Part shown: positions 8,003-16,194 of the stretch, one piece after another | Numbering within the stretch: position 1 is the first letter of the stretch | Layout: each line of letters opens with the position of its first letter | NCBI GenBank assembly: GCA_902628635.1 | Contig: CACONQ010000007.1 | Coordinates: 1-32,654, forward strand | Reading direction: 5' to 3' | DNA length: 32,654 nucleotides | Source: an uncultured Pelagibacteraceae bacterium | GTDB lineage: Bacteria; Pseudomonadota; Alphaproteobacteria; Pelagibacterales; Pelagibacteraceae | Notes under the pieces: model-generated | The model's input: the letters and a program-made list of their open reading frames with translations, nothing else | What the model was told of the DNA's origin: nothing | The model's database searches: none | Translations under genes and position numbers: made by a program

Positions 8003-8923
8003 TTAAATAATTTCTTCTCTAATTAAATCTTTTATATTTTTCTTAGGAAACCATTTAATTTTTTTTTTGATCTTGTTTATATTTGCTGACATATTTTTAA
8101 CATGTTTATTTTTAAGTTTATTTTTATTTACCTTTATGAACTTTAGATAATTTTCATTTTTTAATTTAAATGCAAATTTTACTACATTTCTTACTAAAAT
8201 AGATTTTCCAGTTGCAACTATATAATCATCTGCATCTCTACTTTTATTAATTTTGTAAATTGCTTCAACATATTCTTTTGCGTATCCAAAATCTCTGTGA
8301 GTATTTATATTTCCTAGTTGTAGTTTAAATTTTTTAAAGTTTTTATCTTTTAAATAATTAATCAGCTTTTTTGAAAAATTATCTTTTGAGCGATAAGCCG
8401 AATCATGATTAAAAAAAATTCCTACGGAAATATTTAAATTATAATATTTTCTAAAATATCTTATATATTCCATGCTTAAATATTTTGATAGGGCATAAGG
8501 GTTTAGAGGATTTTTTGGGCTTTTTTCGTTTACACTTTTAATAGAATTTCCAAAAATTTCTCCTGAACTTGCATAAAAAATTTTTGTTTTTTTTGAGTAT
8601 TTTATGCAGCTGTTAATGATATGGGTGAAGATTATAAAATTAGAATTTAGGCTTTTCTCAGGGAATTTGAAAGATGAGTGTGATTCTGACTGACCTATTA
8701 AAAAATATATTTCGTCAAATTTTTTGTATTTAATAAATTTACATATTATTTCATTATTAAGGTCTTTTTTGTAAATTTTTAAAACTTTTTTATTAACTAG
8801 TTTTATCTTTTTTTTATCTCTATAAAAACCATATACTTTATATTTTTTTTTAATAAGTAAATTACTCAGCAAAATTCCGTCTTGACCTGTAATACCAAAT
8901 ATTAAAGCTTTTTTATTTTTCAT
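8003..8923 (-). CDS. Diverged GDP-mannose 4,6-dehydratase-like SDR
   Basis: The 306-residue protein starts like Gmd: GITGQDG at 10-16, as in the true gmd of this window (15154). It keeps the NAD-binding and Y-x-x-x-K features, with Tyr143 and Lys147 in YALSK, plus an RDFGYAKEYVEAIY segment equivalent to Gmd's RDWGHAKDYVEAMW. The catalytic Thr-Ser-Glu of Gmd (TSELYG) is here Ser120-Gly121-Glu122 (SGEIFG). It is about 40 residues shorter than Gmd, and the N-terminal arginine-rich SSS loop is reduced. It may be another GDP-sugar dehydratase or a reductase such as RMD. It lies downstream of a GT2 gene on the same strand. Confidence 0.7.
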   Translation of the reverse strand: MKNKKALIFGITGQDGILLSNLLIKKKYKVYGFYRDKKKIKLVNKKVLKIYKKDLNNEIICKFIKYKKFDEIYFLIGQSESHSSFKFPEKSLNSNFIIFTHIINSCIKYSKKTKIFYASSGEIFGNSIKSVNEKSPKNPLNPYALSKYLSMEYIRYFRKYYNLNISVGIFFNHDSAYRSKDNFSKKLINYLKDKNFKKFKLQLGNINTHRDFGYAKEYVEAIYKINKSRDADDYIVATGKSILVRNVVKFAFKLKNENYLKFIKVNKNKLKNKHVKNMSANINKIKKKIKWFPKKNIKDLIREEII

Positions 8924-9018
8924 TATTTTCTTACTGGCTTTTAAATTTAGAGAAATTATAATATTTATTTAATAAGTTAAGTACTATTTTTAAATAACGA
9001 TAAAATGAATAATTCATA

Positions 9019-9768
9019 TTATTTTATTGATTTTAAAAACTTAAAAGGCTTTTTAAGAATTTTAATCAAGAATAAAGTATAAACTAAAAATTTATTTTGA
9101 CCATTATCAATTCTGATTTGGTTCAAATCGATTAAGTGATCTATATAATTAATTTTAGATGAAAAACCCCCTTTAGAAAATTCTCCAAATATTTCTTTTT
9201 TACTAGAACTAATACCTTTCATCTTGTATTTTACTATCATCTTATAAAATAAATCAAGATCGGCGCTAAGATATTTTAAATTATAAAATCCAACTTTTTT
9301 ATGCTGGTTAAGATTTATAAAAAAACCTACTGAATGTGACGTGTAAAAGCCAAAACTATATTTTATTTTCCATGGTGAAAATCCATGCATAATTTTATAT
9401 TTCCTTACCGAACCAAATAGAAAATCAATTTTAAAGTTATTGAAATAATTATTGACTATTTTTAAAGTATTTTGATTATATGTATCGTCAGAATTTAAAA
9501 AACCAACTATATCCCCTTTGGCAATTTTTAACCCTTTGTTCATTGCATCCCATATCCCTTTATCATTCTCGATTATTACCTTATCAATTTTATACTGATA
9601 CTTTTTAATAATATCAATTGTTCCATCATTTGAACCTCCATCAATAATGATGTACTCAATATTGTCATAATTTTGGTTTATTACGCTCTGAATGCATCTC
9701 TCAATTTTATCTACAGAATTTTTTACTACTGTAATTATTGTAATTTTATTTTTTTTAAAATTTTGCAT
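9019..9768 (-). CDS. GT2-family glycosyltransferase
   Basis: The 249-residue protein is a single-domain GT-A enzyme. ITIITVVKNSVDKIERCIQSVINQ is the classic GT2 start, followed by EYIIIDGGSNDGTIDII. ENDKGIWDAMNKGL and the metal-binding NSDD (Asp94-Asp95) complete the nucleotide-sugar site. The ENDKGIWDAMNKG stretch is typical of the WcaE/WcaA-like group. It probably adds a sugar to a lipid-linked intermediate; the donor is unknown. The downstream gmd-like gene is 95 bases away on the same strand, and a GT4 gene diverges 40 bases upstream. Confidence 0.85.
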   Translation of the reverse strand: MQNFKKNKITIITVVKNSVDKIERCIQSVINQNYDNIEYIIIDGGSNDGTIDIIKKYQYKIDKVIIENDKGIWDAMNKGLKIAKGDIVGFLNSDDTYNQNTLKIVNNYFNNFKIDFLFGSVRKYKIMHGFSPWKIKYSFGFYTSHSVGFFINLNQHKKVGFYNLKYLSADLDLFYKMIVKYKMKGISSSKKEIFGEFSKGGFSSKINYIDHLIDLNQIRIDNGQNKFLVYTLFLIKILKKPFKFLKSIK

Positions 9769-9808
9769 TATCTTAGAATTTAAATATATACATAAATAGC
9801 TTTAAAAA
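9769..9808. promoter_or_regulatory. Short divergent spacer between GT2 and GT4 genes
   Basis: Forty A+T-rich bases must hold the starts of both divergent transcripts, or overlapping promoters that reach into the coding ends. No clear promoter boxes stand out. Confidence 0.25.
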
Positions 9809-10960
9809 ATGAAAAAAATTTTCTATTGGTCCCCTCATTTATCAAATGTTGCAACAATTAAAAATGTAATAAATTCAGCCAAATCATTAAAGATATTTAA
9901 TAAGAAAGATTATGAAGTTTCAATTATTGATACTATAGGTGAATGGAAAGATAAAAAGTCTAATCTAAATAAATTTAATGTGAATGTTTTAAGTTTATCT
10001 AATTTTGATTTAGGAAATTTTTTACCAATTACTGGGTTTTTTAGATCAAGGATATTTAGTCTAATTATTTTATTAACAAAATTTGTTCCACTCAAAAAAA
10101 TTTTAAAAAAAGAGAAACCAGACTTTTTTTTAATGCATCTAATTACCATTATTCCTTTAATAGTAATGTTTTTTTCTTCAAATAAAACTAAATTTATTTT
10201 AAGAATTTCTGGTTTACCAAAATTAAATTTCATTAGAAAAGTACTCTGGAAAGCTACTTCAAAAAAAATTTATTTGGTTACGTGTCCCTCAAATCAAACA
10301 AGAAATGATTTATTAAAATTAAAAATATTTCCGAAAGAGAAGCTTAAAATATTATATGATCCAATATTGGAAGTTAATCAAATATCAAAAAACCTTAAAG
10401 ATAGTTTGCCCCAAAAGTTTAAAGATAAAAAATATTTTTTAAACATTGGTCGATTGACAAAGCAAAAAAATCAAATCCTTTTAATAAAAGCTTTTTCAAG
10501 AATACTGAAAAAATATAGTAATTTAGATTTAATAATTATTGGGGAGGGAGAAGAAAGGACTAAATTAAAGAGATTTGTCCAATCAAATAACCTTCAAGAT
10601 AAAGTCTATTTTTTAGGTCAGGTAAAAAATGTTTATCCATTTATAAAAAATTCTCTTGGAGTAATTTCAACTTCATTATGGGAAGATCCTGGCGCAGTGA
10701 TGATCGAGTCTTCATTTTGTAAAAAACCAGTTATATCAAGTAATTGCCCAAACGGACCAGAAGAATTTCTGTCATATGGTAAAGGGGGTTATTTATTTTC
10801 AAATAATAATATTAATGACTTAGAGGAAAGCATAATTACTTTTTTAAAAGATGAAAAAAAAATTATAATGAGTAAAATTTTGCTCTCTAAAAAAAAATCA
10901 AAAAATTATAGTATGTTTGATCATTACCAAAAATTAAATAATTTTTTACAACAAAATTAA
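9809..10960 (+). CDS. GT4-family (group 1) glycosyltransferase
   Basis: A 383-residue GT-B enzyme with a clear C-terminal Glycos_transf_1 domain: FLNIGRLTKQKNQILLIKAF, LIIIGEGEERTKLKRFV, VYFLGQVKNVYPFIKNS, and EDPGAVMIESSFCKKPVISSNCPNGPEEFL. The last contains the E-x7-E-like donor site. The N-terminal half has a hydrophobic patch around IPLIVMFF that may touch the membrane. It heads a plus-strand block of GT4, WecA-like transferase and membrane protein, so it probably builds the repeat unit on the lipid carrier. Donor sugar not assignable. Confidence 0.85.
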   Translation: MKKIFYWSPHLSNVATIKNVINSAKSLKIFNKKDYEVSIIDTIGEWKDKKSNLNKFNVNVLSLSNFDLGNFLPITGFFRSRIFSLIILLTKFVPLKKILKKEKPDFFLMHLITIIPLIVMFFSSNKTKFILRISGLPKLNFIRKVLWKATSKKIYLVTCPSNQTRNDLLKLKIFPKEKLKILYDPILEVNQISKNLKDSLPQKFKDKKYFLNIGRLTKQKNQILLIKAFSRILKKYSNLDLIIIGEGEERTKLKRFVQSNNLQDKVYFLGQVKNVYPFIKNSLGVISTSLWEDPGAVMIESSFCKKPVISSNCPNGPEEFLSYGKGGYLFSNNNINDLEESIITFLKDEKKIIMSKILLSKKKSKNYSMFDHYQKLNNFLQQN

Positions 10961-10969
10961 GTAAATCTT

Positions 10970-12001
10970 ATGTATATAAATTTCATAATACTTTTTATTT
11001 TACTGGCTATTTCCTTAATTTTAATTTGTAGAAAAAAAAATCTTTTTGTTGATTTTAAGCTTGAAAAACATAAAAGACACTCATCAAATTCCAAAAGTTT
11101 TTCAGTTGGAGGTCTCCTGCTTATTCTATTTTTATTTTATCATTTTTTTTACTTAAAAGGTGAATACTTGATATTTCTCTATTTATTTTCCATTTTTTTA
11201 ATAGGCTTTTTGTCTGATCTAAAAAAACTTAATAGTGTAAGTTTAAGATTTTTTTTACAATTTATTTTAATTATTTTTTTTTCACAAGTTTTGAATTTAG
11301 AAATTAAAACAACAAAAATAGAGTTTGTAGATAATTTATTATCAAATACATATTTTAATAGTGCTTTTGTGACATTTTGCTTAATGGTTTTTATTAACGG
11401 TGGAAATTTTATCGATGGACTTAATACTTTATTAATAAAATATTTTATAATTATATACCTAATATTATTAATTCCTTTAGGTACATTTTTAATCGACGAC
11501 TTAGATTTTATCAAAAATTTAGTTCTAATTTTAACGATATTATTTTGCCTTAATTCCCTCGGTATCATTTACATGGGGGACTCTGGTGCATACTTAATGT
11601 CTATATTAACAGGCTATATTTTAATAAACTTTTCATCAGATAATTTATCGATTTCCCCTTATTTTATTATAATTTTACTATGGTATCCTTGTTTCGAGTT
11701 GTTATTTTCAATGATCAGAAGAAAATTGAGTCAAAAAAAAGTATACAAGCCTGATACACGACATCTTCACCAAATGTTAAATGATTTTTTGAATTATAAA
11801 TTTAAAATTAATAATCATAAATTTTCACATTTATCCACTTCTATTATTATTAACTTATATAATTTGGTTATTTTTGTAATTTCTACAAAATTTATTTATA
11901 ACTCAGAAATACTCATAGCTATTTTGATAATTAATATTTTATTTTATTTTATAACTTACTTTTTTTTGAAAAAAATTGTTGTAGGAAAGTTAAATTATTA
12001 A
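10970..12001 (+). CDS. WecA/MraY-family polyprenyl-phosphate sugar-1-phosphate transferase
   Basis: The 343-residue polytopic membrane protein starts glycan assembly by moving a sugar-1-phosphate from a UDP-sugar to undecaprenyl phosphate. Visible landmarks are the HKRHSSNSKSFSVGG loop (where related enzymes have R-K-x-H...P-x-x-GG), NGGNFIDGLNTL (Asn146, Asp149), MGDSGAYLMS (Asp203), and the cytoplasmic RHLHQML loop (His264, His266). One point is odd: the usual Asp-Asp pair in the second cytoplasmic loop reads GFLSDLKKL here, with Ser82 before Asp83. Ten or so hydrophobic helices fit the family. It lies nine bases after a GT4 gene and one base before the large membrane protein. It is closest to WbpL/TagO-like enzymes. 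Confidence 0.85.
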   Translation: MYINFIILFILLAISLILICRKKNLFVDFKLEKHKRHSSNSKSFSVGGLLLILFLFYHFFYLKGEYLIFLYLFSIFLIGFLSDLKKLNSVSLRFFLQFILIIFFSQVLNLEIKTTKIEFVDNLLSNTYFNSAFVTFCLMVFINGGNFIDGLNTLLIKYFIIIYLILLIPLGTFLIDDLDFIKNLVLILTILFCLNSLGIIYMGDSGAYLMSILTGYILINFSSDNLSISPYFIIILLWYPCFELLFSMIRRKLSQKKVYKPDTRHLHQMLNDFLNYKFKINNHKFSHLSTSIIINLYNLVIFVISTKFIYNSEILIAILIINILFYFITYFFLKKIVVGKLNY

Positions 12002-12002
12002 A

Positions 12003-13670
12003 ATGAATATAATTAATTTTATTTTAATATATTCTATATTAACAATATCAATAATTGGTTATGGATTTTTATTTTCTATAAAATTTACAAAATATAATTC
12101 TATTGTTTCAAATAAAATATCGATTGGTTTTATTGGAATATTTGGAATATTTTTTTCAATTTTAATATCTTATATTACAAATTTAGTATTTCCTCATAAT
12201 AATCTTCATAACTTAATATTTATTTTTTTTGGTATATTATTTTTTATAATTTTTATCAAAAAATATAGATCACAAATACATTTAAAATACTTCTTACTCT
12301 CATTTTTAATATATTTTATCGCTATTTTTTTTACTAAGAATCATGACGATTTTTCTTATTATCATTTAAGCTTTATAGCTAATTTGACACAAAATAAAAT
12401 TGAGTTTGGAATTAGTCATTTTGATATAGCATTTAATCATACTTCATCATTATTTTATTTTCACTCATTATTTAAAACTTTTTTTAGTGGTGAATATTTT
12501 TATCAACTAGGTCAAGCTAGTTTAGCAATATTTATCAATACGATTTTACTTGAAAATATTTTTTATAATAAAAAAATGCTTAAATTAAATACATCATTTT
12601 TTTTATCATTATTTTTATTAATATTCATTAATATATTTTTTTATAGATTAGCAGAGCACGGCACAGATAGGTCTGCTCAAATATTATTTTTTCTAGCTTT
12701 TATTTTTATAATAAATTTAATTGAAAATAATAAAATTGAAAAAAAAATTTTTGAATTGTTGATAATTATTTTTACCTTGATAATATCAATTAAATCTTTT
12801 TACATATTATATTCAGTTTTATTTTTAGTAATTTATTTTAAGTTTTTTAAAATAACAGAAGGTTTTAAAATTTTTTCACTGTTTCCCGCTACATATCTTT
12901 GTTTAGCAACAATGTTTTTAATGATTATAAGTAATTTAGCAGCCTCAGGGTGTCTATTATATCCTGTCTCTTTTACATGTTTTGAAAGTTTTTTTTGGGG
13001 GTATGGAAAGGACCAAGTAGTTGGAGCTATGCAATGGTACGAAATATGGTCAAAGGCTGGCGCAACACCAAATTACAGAGTTAATGATTTTGACGAATAT
13101 CTTAGAAATTTTAATTGGGTCTCTAACTGGATTGATAAGTATTTTTTTAATAAGTTTTTTGATTTTTTTTTAGGAGTAATATTTTCAATTTTTATTGTAT
13201 GTTTATTTTTTTTCCCAAAGATTATTAGTTTCAAAAATTTTAAAAAATATTCTATTGTATATTTCATATTAATATTATTATTAATTGAGTGGTTTTGGAA
13301 CCACCCAGCTCTTAGATATGGTGGATTTGTTTTAGTCTTTTTAATTATGACATTTCCATTTGCAATTTTATTATCAAATCAAAAATTTAGTTTTAATAAA
13401 AAATTTTTACAAATTAAGTTAATAGTGTTGATTATTTTTATAGTATTTTCTTTTCGAAATATAGATAGACTTATTAATGAGTATAATATTTATAATTATA
13501 ATTTTCTTAAAGATCCAAATTATTTGATTGATAGAAATTTTTATAATATGCAAAATGTAAAGAGAAAACTTTTTAAAGATCCAAACAAGTGTGAAGAAAA
13601 TAATTCTTTAGGTAAAATTAAGTGTAAAAAAATTATAAACTACAAATTTTATTATAAGCCCTTAAATTAA
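12003..13670 (+). CDS. Large multispanning membrane protein, GT-C or polymerase-like
   Basis: A 555-residue protein with roughly a dozen hydrophobic segments over most of its length. The first long loop carries TKNHDDFSYYHLSFIANL, with an acidic pair after the second to third helix as in GT-C glycosyltransferases. A large loop at about 315-380 is rich in Trp, Gly and Tyr (FFWGYGKDQVVGAMQWYEIW). The C-terminal tail (about 500-555) is charged and has four cysteines. It resembles LIC_10190-type membrane proteins of O-antigen clusters as I remember them. Possible roles are a polyprenyl-phosphate-sugar-dependent transferase or a Wzy-type polymerase; no motif decides. It directly follows the initiating transferase, and its stop overlaps the opposite-strand GT2 stop. 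Confidence 0.6.
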   Translation: MNIINFILIYSILTISIIGYGFLFSIKFTKYNSIVSNKISIGFIGIFGIFFSILISYITNLVFPHNNLHNLIFIFFGILFFIIFIKKYRSQIHLKYFLLSFLIYFIAIFFTKNHDDFSYYHLSFIANLTQNKIEFGISHFDIAFNHTSSLFYFHSLFKTFFSGEYFYQLGQASLAIFINTILLENIFYNKKMLKLNTSFFLSLFLLIFINIFFYRLAEHGTDRSAQILFFLAFIFIINLIENNKIEKKIFELLIIIFTLIISIKSFYILYSVLFLVIYFKFFKITEGFKIFSLFPATYLCLATMFLMIISNLAASGCLLYPVSFTCFESFFWGYGKDQVVGAMQWYEIWSKAGATPNYRVNDFDEYLRNFNWVSNWIDKYFFNKFFDFFLGVIFSIFIVCLFFFPKIISFKNFKKYSIVYFILILLLIEWFWNHPALRYGGFVLVFLIMTFPFAILLSNQKFSFNKKFLQIKLIVLIIFIVFSFRNIDRLINEYNIYNYNFLKDPNYLIDRNFYNMQNVKRKLFKDPNKCEENNSLGKIKCKKIINYKFYYKPLN

Positions 13671-14410
13671 ATTTTTCTTTTAATAGAATTAATACTCAGC
13701 AATAATAGGTAATATAAAGATTTTATAAAATTAAATTTTTCATATTTCATAAAAACTATAAAGCCATCATATAATTTTTGAAAAAGGTTTGAGGATAATG
13801 AGTTTTTTGTTTTGTTCCATACAACCAAGGTTTGTGGGAAATTATAAGCATTTATGTTTTTTTTTGTGATTTTAAGCCATGCAACAAAGTCCTCTTTTGT
13901 TTTAAGAGGCGGAAACAAGTCATCCATAATAATTTTTTTATTTAGTTGAACAGTTGATAATCCGACTTCATTTGAAACTAATAAATCATTGTAATTTAAA
14001 ATAGACTTAGAACTTTTTACTTTGATAGTTTTTTTGCTTGAAATCACTTTATCATAATTACAAAATGTAAAATCAAGACTATTTTCTTGCATAAATTTAG
14101 TTTGCCTTTCTAGCTTGTCTGGTAGCCAAAAATCGTCAGAGTCTACAAAAGCAATTATTTCACCAATAGCATGTTTTATACCAATATTTCTTGAAATACC
14201 TGCACCTAGGTTTTTTGAATTTTTAATTATTTTTATTTTTGGATTATTCTTAAAATCATTCTCTATTACAGATAAATCATGTAAATCTTCATCATCATAG
14301 ATCAATATTATTTCAAAGTCTTTGAATGATTGATCTAAAATAGAATTTATAGTCTTTTTAACATAATTTATTTTTCTATAGTAAGGTAATATGATACTAA
14401 CAAGTGGCAT
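13667..14410 (-). CDS. GT2-family glycosyltransferase
   Basis: The 247-residue GT-A enzyme opens with VSIILPYYRKINYVKKTINSILDQS. It carries FEIILIYDDED, a KNLGAGISRNIGIKHAIGEIIAFVDSDD segment with the metal-binding DSDD at 90-93, and LPDKLERQ just after it. All are strong marks of the WaaE/WbbD-like GT2 group. The C-terminal third is hydrophobic and may hold it at the membrane. It stands alone on the minus strand; its stop codon overlaps the stop of the membrane-protein gene by three to four bases. Donor and acceptor are unknown. Confidence 0.85.
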   Translation of the reverse strand: MPLVSIILPYYRKINYVKKTINSILDQSFKDFEIILIYDDEDLHDLSVIENDFKNNPKIKIIKNSKNLGAGISRNIGIKHAIGEIIAFVDSDDFWLPDKLERQTKFMQENSLDFTFCNYDKVISSKKTIKVKSSKSILNYNDLLVSNEVGLSTVQLNKKIIMDDLFPPLKTKEDFVAWLKITKKNINAYNFPQTLVVWNKTKNSLSSNLFQKLYDGFIVFMKYEKFNFIKSLYYLLLLSINSIKRKI

Positions 14411-14468
14411 TATTTAATAAGTTAATAATAAAATACTATTATACATCATAAATATATTAAATAAGATA
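14411..14468. promoter_or_regulatory. Divergent spacer between GT2 and DPM1-like genes
   Basis: Fifty-eight bases, almost entirely A and T, separate the start codons of two divergent genes. Several TATA-like hexamers are present, but none has a convincing partner -35 box. Confidence 0.3.
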
Positions 14469-15143
14469 ATGAACAATTTAACCTTAATAATTCCAGCATT
14501 AAAAGAAGCCGAGTCTCTTCCAATTTTCTTAAAAGAAATAGAGAAATACGAATGTAAAAAATTAATAGTGCTTCAGAAAGAAGACTTAGAAACGAAAAAT
14601 TCTATTCAAAATATAAAAAATATAGAAATTCATGAACAAACTAAAAATGGATACGGTAGTGCTTTAATCGAGGGTATAAATTTTGTTAAAACAGAGTACT
14701 GTTGTATAATAAATGCAGATGGTTCTATGGATCCAAAATATCTTGAAGATATGAAAAAGTGCTGTAGCAAATTAGATTTTGTTTTTGGTTCAAGATATCA
14801 AAGACCAGGTGGAGGGAGCGAAGATGATGATGTAGTGACATCAATTGGTAATTTTGTATTTACTTTAGCAGGAAATATTTTATTTAATTTAAAAATAACA
14901 GACATTTTGTTTACTTATATTCTTGGTAAAACTTCCTCTTTTAGAAAATTAAATTTGAATAATTTTGATTTTAGAATTTGTGTTGAAATTCCAATTAAGG
15001 CTAAATTTAGAAAAATGAATTATATGTGCCTACCTAGCTTTGAGAGAGAGAGAATAGGTGGAAAAAAGAAAGTTAATGCTCTAAAAGATGGATTGCTTAT
15101 CCTTTCTGAAATTGTTAAATATTTTTTAAGACTAAAAAAATAA
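14469..15143 (+). CDS. DPM1-like GT2, probable polyprenyl-phosphate sugar synthase
   Basis: The 224-residue protein resembles dolichyl-phosphate mannosyltransferase (DPM1) and its bacterial relatives. LTLIIPALKEAESLPIFLKEI starts the domain, NGYGSALIEGI (60-70) matches the family's G-x-G-x-A loop, and INADGSMDPKYLEDM holds the metal-site Asp84. FVFGSRYQRPGGG then matches the DPM1 GSRY-x-x-GG segment. No C-terminal membrane helices follow, so it is the soluble or peripheral type. The likely product is a polyprenyl-phosphate-linked sugar, the donor for GT-C membrane transferases such as those suspected at 12003 and 22775. It starts a block with gmd, fcl and an SDR gene. Confidence 0.75.
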   Translation: MNNLTLIIPALKEAESLPIFLKEIEKYECKKLIVLQKEDLETKNSIQNIKNIEIHEQTKNGYGSALIEGINFVKTEYCCIINADGSMDPKYLEDMKKCCSKLDFVFGSRYQRPGGGSEDDDVVTSIGNFVFTLAGNILFNLKITDILFTYILGKTSSFRKLNLNNFDFRICVEIPIKAKFRKMNYMCLPSFERERIGGKKKVNALKDGLLILSEIVKYFLRLKK

Positions 15144-15153
15144 ATATTTAAAA

Positions 15154-16194
15154 ATGAGAAAAGTTGCATTAATTTTTGGAATTACCGGCCAAGATGGATC
15201 ATATTTAGCTGAATTTCTATTAAAAAAAAAATATGTTGTTCATGGTGTTAAAAGAAGATCTTCATCAATTAATACTGGAAGAATAGACCATATCTATCAG
15301 GATCCACAAATTAAAAAAAGAACTTTTATTTTACATTATGGAGATATTACAGACTCTTTACTAGTGACAAGATTGATCAAAGAAATAAAGCCTGATGAAA
15401 TTTATAACCTAGCAGCCCAATCTCATGTGCAGGTATCTTTTGAGTCTCCTGAATATACAGCAAATGCAGATGCTTTAGGAGCACTTAGAATACTTGAGGC
15501 AATTAGATTCAATAAACTAGAAAAAAAAACAAAGTATTATCAAGCAGGTACATCTGAGTTGTATGGCAGAAACGAAAAAACTCCTCAAAATGAAAAAACA
15601 AACTTTCATCCCGCAAGTCCATATGGTGTCGCAAAGCTTTATGCGCACTGGATTACTATTAATTATAAAGAAGCCTATAATATTTTTGCTTGCAATGGTA
15701 TTTTGTTTAATCATGAAAGCCCAAGAAGAGGAGAAACTTTTGTTACACAAAAAATTGTCCAAGGTTTATGTAGAATTAAAAAAAATAAACAAAAAACATT
15801 ATATCTTGGTAATCTATACTCTAAAAGAGATTGGGGGCATGCCAAAGATTATGTAGAGGCAATGTGGCTTATGTTACAGCAAAAAAAACCTATTGATTTA
15901 GTGATAGCAACAGGCAAACAATCTACAGTCAAAAATTTTGTAAACAAAGTTTCAAAGAAATTAAACATGAAAATAATTTGGAAAGGCAAGGGAACATCTG
16001 AAAAAGCCGTTGATCAGAATGGAAAAACTATAGTTGCTTGTGATAAAAATTATTATAGACCTTTAGAAGTAAATAGCCTCCTTGGCGATTCAAAAAAAGC
16101 TAGAAAAATTCTAAATTGGAAACCAAAAACTGGACTTGATGATCTAATTTCGGAGATGGTAAATTTAGAGCTGAATAGGTTTAATTATAAATGA
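15154..16194 (+). CDS. gmd: GDP-mannose 4,6-dehydratase
   Basis: It converts GDP-D-mannose to GDP-4-keto-6-deoxy-D-mannose with NADP. The 346-residue protein has GITGQDGSY at 9-17, the GVKRRSSSINTGRIDHIY loop that grips NADP, and the catalytic AGTSELYG (Thr133, Ser134, Glu135). Tyr157 and Lys161 lie in SPYGVAKLYAHW, and NHESPRRGETFVTQKI is the tetramer and substrate segment. All catalytic residues are intact and the length is normal. The next gene, GDP-fucose synthase, overlaps by four bases (ATGA), so the two steps to GDP-L-fucose are translationally coupled. It is one of the more conserved-looking genes of the island. Confidence 0.95.
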   Translation: MRKVALIFGITGQDGSYLAEFLLKKKYVVHGVKRRSSSINTGRIDHIYQDPQIKKRTFILHYGDITDSLLVTRLIKEIKPDEIYNLAAQSHVQVSFESPEYTANADALGALRILEAIRFNKLEKKTKYYQAGTSELYGRNEKTPQNEKTNFHPASPYGVAKLYAHWITINYKEAYNIFACNGILFNHESPRRGETFVTQKIVQGLCRIKKNKQKTLYLGNLYSKRDWGHAKDYVEAMWLMLQQKKPIDLVIATGKQSTVKNFVNKVSKKLNMKIIWKGKGTSEKAVDQNGKTIVACDKNYYRPLEVNSLLGDSKKARKILNWKPKTGLDDLISEMVNLELNRFNYK

